Shown one piece after another: positions 61,604 to 64,000 of a stretch of 64,000 nucleotides of DNA. The notes beneath the pieces were generated by a model, which was given only the letters and a program-made list of their open reading frames with translations, ran no database searches and had not been told where the DNA came from. Every line of letters begins with the position of its first letter. The first letter of the stretch is position 1. The position numbers and the translations under genes were made by a program. Origin of the DNA: Klebsiella sp. RIT-PI-d (lineage in GTDB: Bacteria > Pseudomonadota > Gammaproteobacteria > Enterobacterales > Enterobacteriaceae); assembly GCF_001187865.1 (NCBI RefSeq), contig NZ_LGIT01000009.1, positions 868,001 to 932,000 of the forward strand. Reading direction: 5' to 3'.

Positions 61604-62962
61604 ATGAGCAGAGCGATTGATTCACTTGAAAGGGTTCTCCTTCCCTTTGCTGTGAAATTGGGCAAGCAAGTCCATGTTAATGCAATCAAGAATGGCTTTA
61701 TTCGTTTAATGCCGCTGACGCTTGCCGGTGCAATGTTTGTTCTAATTAATAACGTGTTCTTAAGTTTTGGACAGGGATCGTTTTTTTATTCATTGGGTAT
61801 AAGACTTGACGCATCGACAATTCACACATTAGATGGATTTAAGGTTATTGGTGGCAGCGTCTATAACGGTACGCTGGGTATTATGTCACTGATGACACCG
61901 TTCTTTATTGGTATGGCGCTGGCAGAAGAACGAAAAGTCGATCCGCTGGCGGCAGGCTTACTGTCTATAGCCGCCTTTATGACCGTCACGCCGTTTAGCG
62001 TGGGGGAAGCCTACGCCGTTGGCGCTAACTGGCTGGGTGGACAAAACGTTATCTCCGGTATCATTATTGGTCTGGTGGTAGCAGAAATGTTCACCTTTAT
62101 TGTCCGCCGCAACTGGGTGATTAAATTGCCGGACAGCGTGCCGGCCTCCGTTTCCCGATCTTTTTCTGCACTCATTCCAGGCTTTATTATTCTGCTCATT
62201 ATGGGCTTTGTTGCCTGGGGCCTGACCCTTATCGGCAGCAACTTCCATCAACTCATTATGGACGGCGTCTCTAAACCGCTGGCGTCCATGGGGAGCGTAG
62301 TGGGCTGGGTATACGTGATATTCAACGCGCTGCTGTGGTTCTTTGGCGTTCACGGTGGGCTGGCGCTGACCGCGCTCAACAGCGGTATCCTGGGGCCGTG
62401 GGGCATGGAAAACATGGCGACCTACACTCAGTTTGGTTCAGTTGAAGCGGCTATTGCAGCCGGTAAGTCCTTCCATTTCTGGACCGGGCCAATGCTTGAA
62501 TCCTATATCTTCCTCGGGGGGACGGGGGCCACACTGGGTCTTATCTTCGCCATTTTTATCGCTTCACGTCGTGCCGATCACCGTCAGGTGGCGAAGCTGG
62601 CGTTGCCATCAGGGTTATTCAATATTAACGAACCGATTTTGTTCGGCATGCCAATCATCATGAACCCGCTGATGTTAATCCCCTTTGTCCTTATTCAACC
62701 GATTCTGGCCGGTATCACGCTGGCAGCGTATTCACTGCATCTGATTCCACCCTCAACGAACTTTGCCCCATGGACTATGCCGCCTGGGCTCGGCGCGTTC
62801 TTTAACTCTAACGGCAGTATCGGCGCACTTATTCTGGCGTTATTCAACCTTGGGGTTGCCACCCTGTGTTATCTGCCATTCGTTATCATCTCCAACAAAG
62901 CACAGGCCGCGATCGAGGAAGAAGAAAGCGAAGAAGATATTAAAAACGCACTGTCATTTTAA
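61604..62962 (+). CDS. chbC: PTS N,N'-diacetylchitobiose permease EIIC
   Basis: A 452-residue membrane protein, the same length as E. coli ChbC, with about ten membrane helices. '[33 protein letters not shown]' at the N terminus and the EIIC signature '[16 protein letters not shown]' (about 345-360) are conserved. It brings chitobiose into the cell with phosphorylation. The ATG at 61604 matches the E. coli start. Confidence 0.96.
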   Translation: MSRAIDSLERVLLPFAVKLGKQVHVNAIKNGFIRLMPLTLAGAMFVLINNVFLSFGQGSFFYSLGIRLDASTIHTLDGFKVIGGSVYNGTLGIMSLMTPFFIGMALAEERKVDPLAAGLLSIAAFMTVTPFSVGEAYAVGANWLGGQNVISGIIIGLVVAEMFTFIVRRNWVIKLPDSVPASVSRSFSALIPGFIILLIMGFVAWGLTLIGSNFHQLIMDGVSKPLASMGSVVGWVYVIFNALLWFFGVHGGLALTALNSGILGPWGMENMATYTQFGSVEAAIAAGKSFHFWTGPMLESYIFLGGTGATLGLIFAIFIASRRADHRQVAKLALPSGLFNINEPILFGMPIIMNPLMLIPFVLIQPILAGITLAAYSLHLIPPSTNFAPWTMPPGLGAFFNSNGSIGALILALFNLGVATLCYLPFVIISNKAQAAIEEEESEEDIKNALSF

Positions 62963-63010
62963 TCCCACGAGGAGCGGGATACCCCCGCTCCTGACGTAAA
63001 GGAAAAGAGT

Positions 63011-63358
63011 ATGTTTGACGTAGAAGAGATTGTAGATACTGATACCGAAGCTGATGAACTGGAAGAAGTGGTGATGGGGCTGATTATTAATTCTGGTTCC
63101 GCGCGTAGCCAGGCGTACGCAGCGCTTAAAAAAGCGAAGCAGGGCGATTTTGTTGCCGCGCATGAGATGATGGCGCAATCGCGCCTGGCGCTCAATGAGG
63201 CGCATCGGGTACAGACTCAACTGATTGAAAGCGATCAGGGGCTGGGGAAAATGAAAGTAAGCCTGGTGCTGGTACATGCTCAGGATCACCTGATGACCTC
63301 CATGCTGGCACGCGAGCTGATTGCCGAACTGATTGAGCTACATCAGAAAATGCAATAG
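63011..63358 (+). CDS. chbA: PTS N,N'-diacetylchitobiose EIIA
   Basis: A 115-residue all-helical EIIA of the lactose class. The phosphorylated His is in 'LVLVHAQDHLMTSML' (about 87-93 region). An acidic N terminus precedes the 'VMGLIINSGSARSQAYAALKKAKQGDF' helix, typical of ChbA. GGAAAAGAGT precedes the ATG. It follows chbC after 48 bp and precedes chbR. Confidence 0.96.
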   Translation: MFDVEEIVDTDTEADELEEVVMGLIINSGSARSQAYAALKKAKQGDFVAAHEMMAQSRLALNEAHRVQTQLIESDQGLGKMKVSLVLVHAQDHLMTSMLARELIAELIELHQKMQ

Positions 63359-63391
63359 GCTACCATGACGACCGGGCAACAGGAGAGTGCG

Positions 63392-64000
63392 ATGGAAATC
63401 AAAACGGTACGCGCAAGCCAGTTTATGAACAATGAAGATTTTCATATGTTCATATTTGATAAGGTAGAGAGCGTGAGTGGATTACATCAGCACGACTATT
63501 ACGAGTTTACCATTGTCCTGACCGGAAGCTGCTATCAGGAGATCAACGGCAAACGTGTACTGCTGGAGAGAGGTGATTTTGTCTTTATTCCCGTCGGCTC
63601 TCATCATCAGACGTTTTATGATTTTGGCATGACGCGTATTTTAAATATGGGGATCCGCCGTTCGTTCTTCGATGAGCACTATCTTTACCTGTTGCCGTTT
63701 TGCTTCGTGGCGTCACAAAAATATCATATACAGAAGCAATTTCTGACCTACATCGAATCGGTGATCGCCTCGCTGGACTTTTGCGATAATGAATTTGATG
63801 AGTTTAACAAGCTACTGGCTTTTTATGTCGTCAACCGCTTACAGCATTTTAAAGAGCAAATAGAAGATGATGATATACCCGTATGGCTCAGGCGAACGGT
63901 AAAAGAAATGCATGATAAAGCCATGTTTGGTGAGAATGCGCTGGAGAAAATGATTACGGTTTCAGGCAAGAGCCAGGCTTATCTGACGCGCTCTACGCAG
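63392..64000 (+). CDS. chbR: AraC-type regulator ChbR, 3' part outside the window
   Basis: 203 codons are visible of a protein of about 280. The N-terminal cupin ('[51 protein letters not shown]', about 26-77) binds sugar signals; the AraC helix-turn-helix begins near the right edge ('ALENMI'-type helix, here '[21 protein letters not shown]'). ChbR represses or activates chb depending on chitobiose-6-P processing by ChbG. AGGAG lies six bases before the ATG at 63392; an in-frame ATG at 63365 is possible. Confidence 0.92.
   Translation, partial: MEIKTVRASQFMNNEDFHMFIFDKVESVSGLHQHDYYEFTIVLTGSCYQEINGKRVLLERGDFVFIPVGSHHQTFYDFGMTRILNMGIRRSFFDEHYLYLLPFCFVASQKYHIQKQFLTYIESVIASLDFCDNEFDEFNKLLAFYVVNRLQHFKEQIEDDDIPVWLRRTVKEMHDKAMFGENALEKMITVSGKSQAYLTRSTQ

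Overview
This window is chromosomal DNA from a member of the Enterobacteriaceae close to Escherichia, Citrobacter and Salmonella. The right two thirds (about 22.8-64 kb) follow the E. coli gene order in reverse: yoaF, yeaO, yeaN, yeaL, yeaH-yeaG, mipA, yeaE, yeaD, gapA, msrB, yeaC, ansA-pncA, sppA, ydjA, selD-topB, gdhA, ynjH, nudG, xthA, astCADBE, spy, ves, cho, nadE, osmE and chbBCA-R. Several E. coli genes are absent (yeaI/J/K/M, ynjA-F, ynjI) and others appear in their place: a solo glutaminase, a cytoplasmic chemoreceptor, a cold-shock gene, a secreted protein, and yajD. The genus cannot be fixed from sequence reading alone; Citrobacter or a near relative is my best guess.

The left third (1-22.7 kb) is accessory. 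At the very left edge lies the 5' part of an AT-rich gene, on the minus strand and cut by the window, for a large protein with a PD-(D/E)xK nuclease-like N terminus followed by a NACHT/STAND P-loop. This is the architecture of bacterial NLR-related anti-phage proteins and is the most interesting item in the window. To its right are a DapA-like aldolase plus B3/B4-domain gene pair with a divergent XRE-cupin regulator; a split PQQ dehydrogenase (small membrane subunit plus exported quinoprotein); a YdeP-type molybdopterin oxidoreductase; DsbG; and an exported MORN-repeat protein. A scarred segment (13.4-16.7 kb) holds a siderophore ABC ATPase remnant cut by an internally deleted IS30-family element, an SDR lacking the catalytic Tyr, a lipoprotein and a Mop-domain remnant. 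A UvrA2-type ATPase, an MscS-like channel, a Cys-rich copper-binding protein and cold-shock genes follow.

The conserved part contains coherent systems: stress and nitrogen starvation (yeaG/yeaH behind a sigma-54 promoter), arginine catabolism (astCADBE behind a second sigma-54 promoter), NAD salvage and synthesis (pncA, nadE), selenium metabolism (selD), DNA repair (xthA, nudG, and cho with a LexA box), envelope stress (spy with a BaeR-like box), and chitobiose uptake (chbBCA, with a ChiX-complementary site between chbB and chbC). Two cold-box 5' leaders and a sigma-28 promoter ahead of the chemoreceptor can also be read directly. I saw no tRNA, rRNA, CRISPR array or complete prophage.
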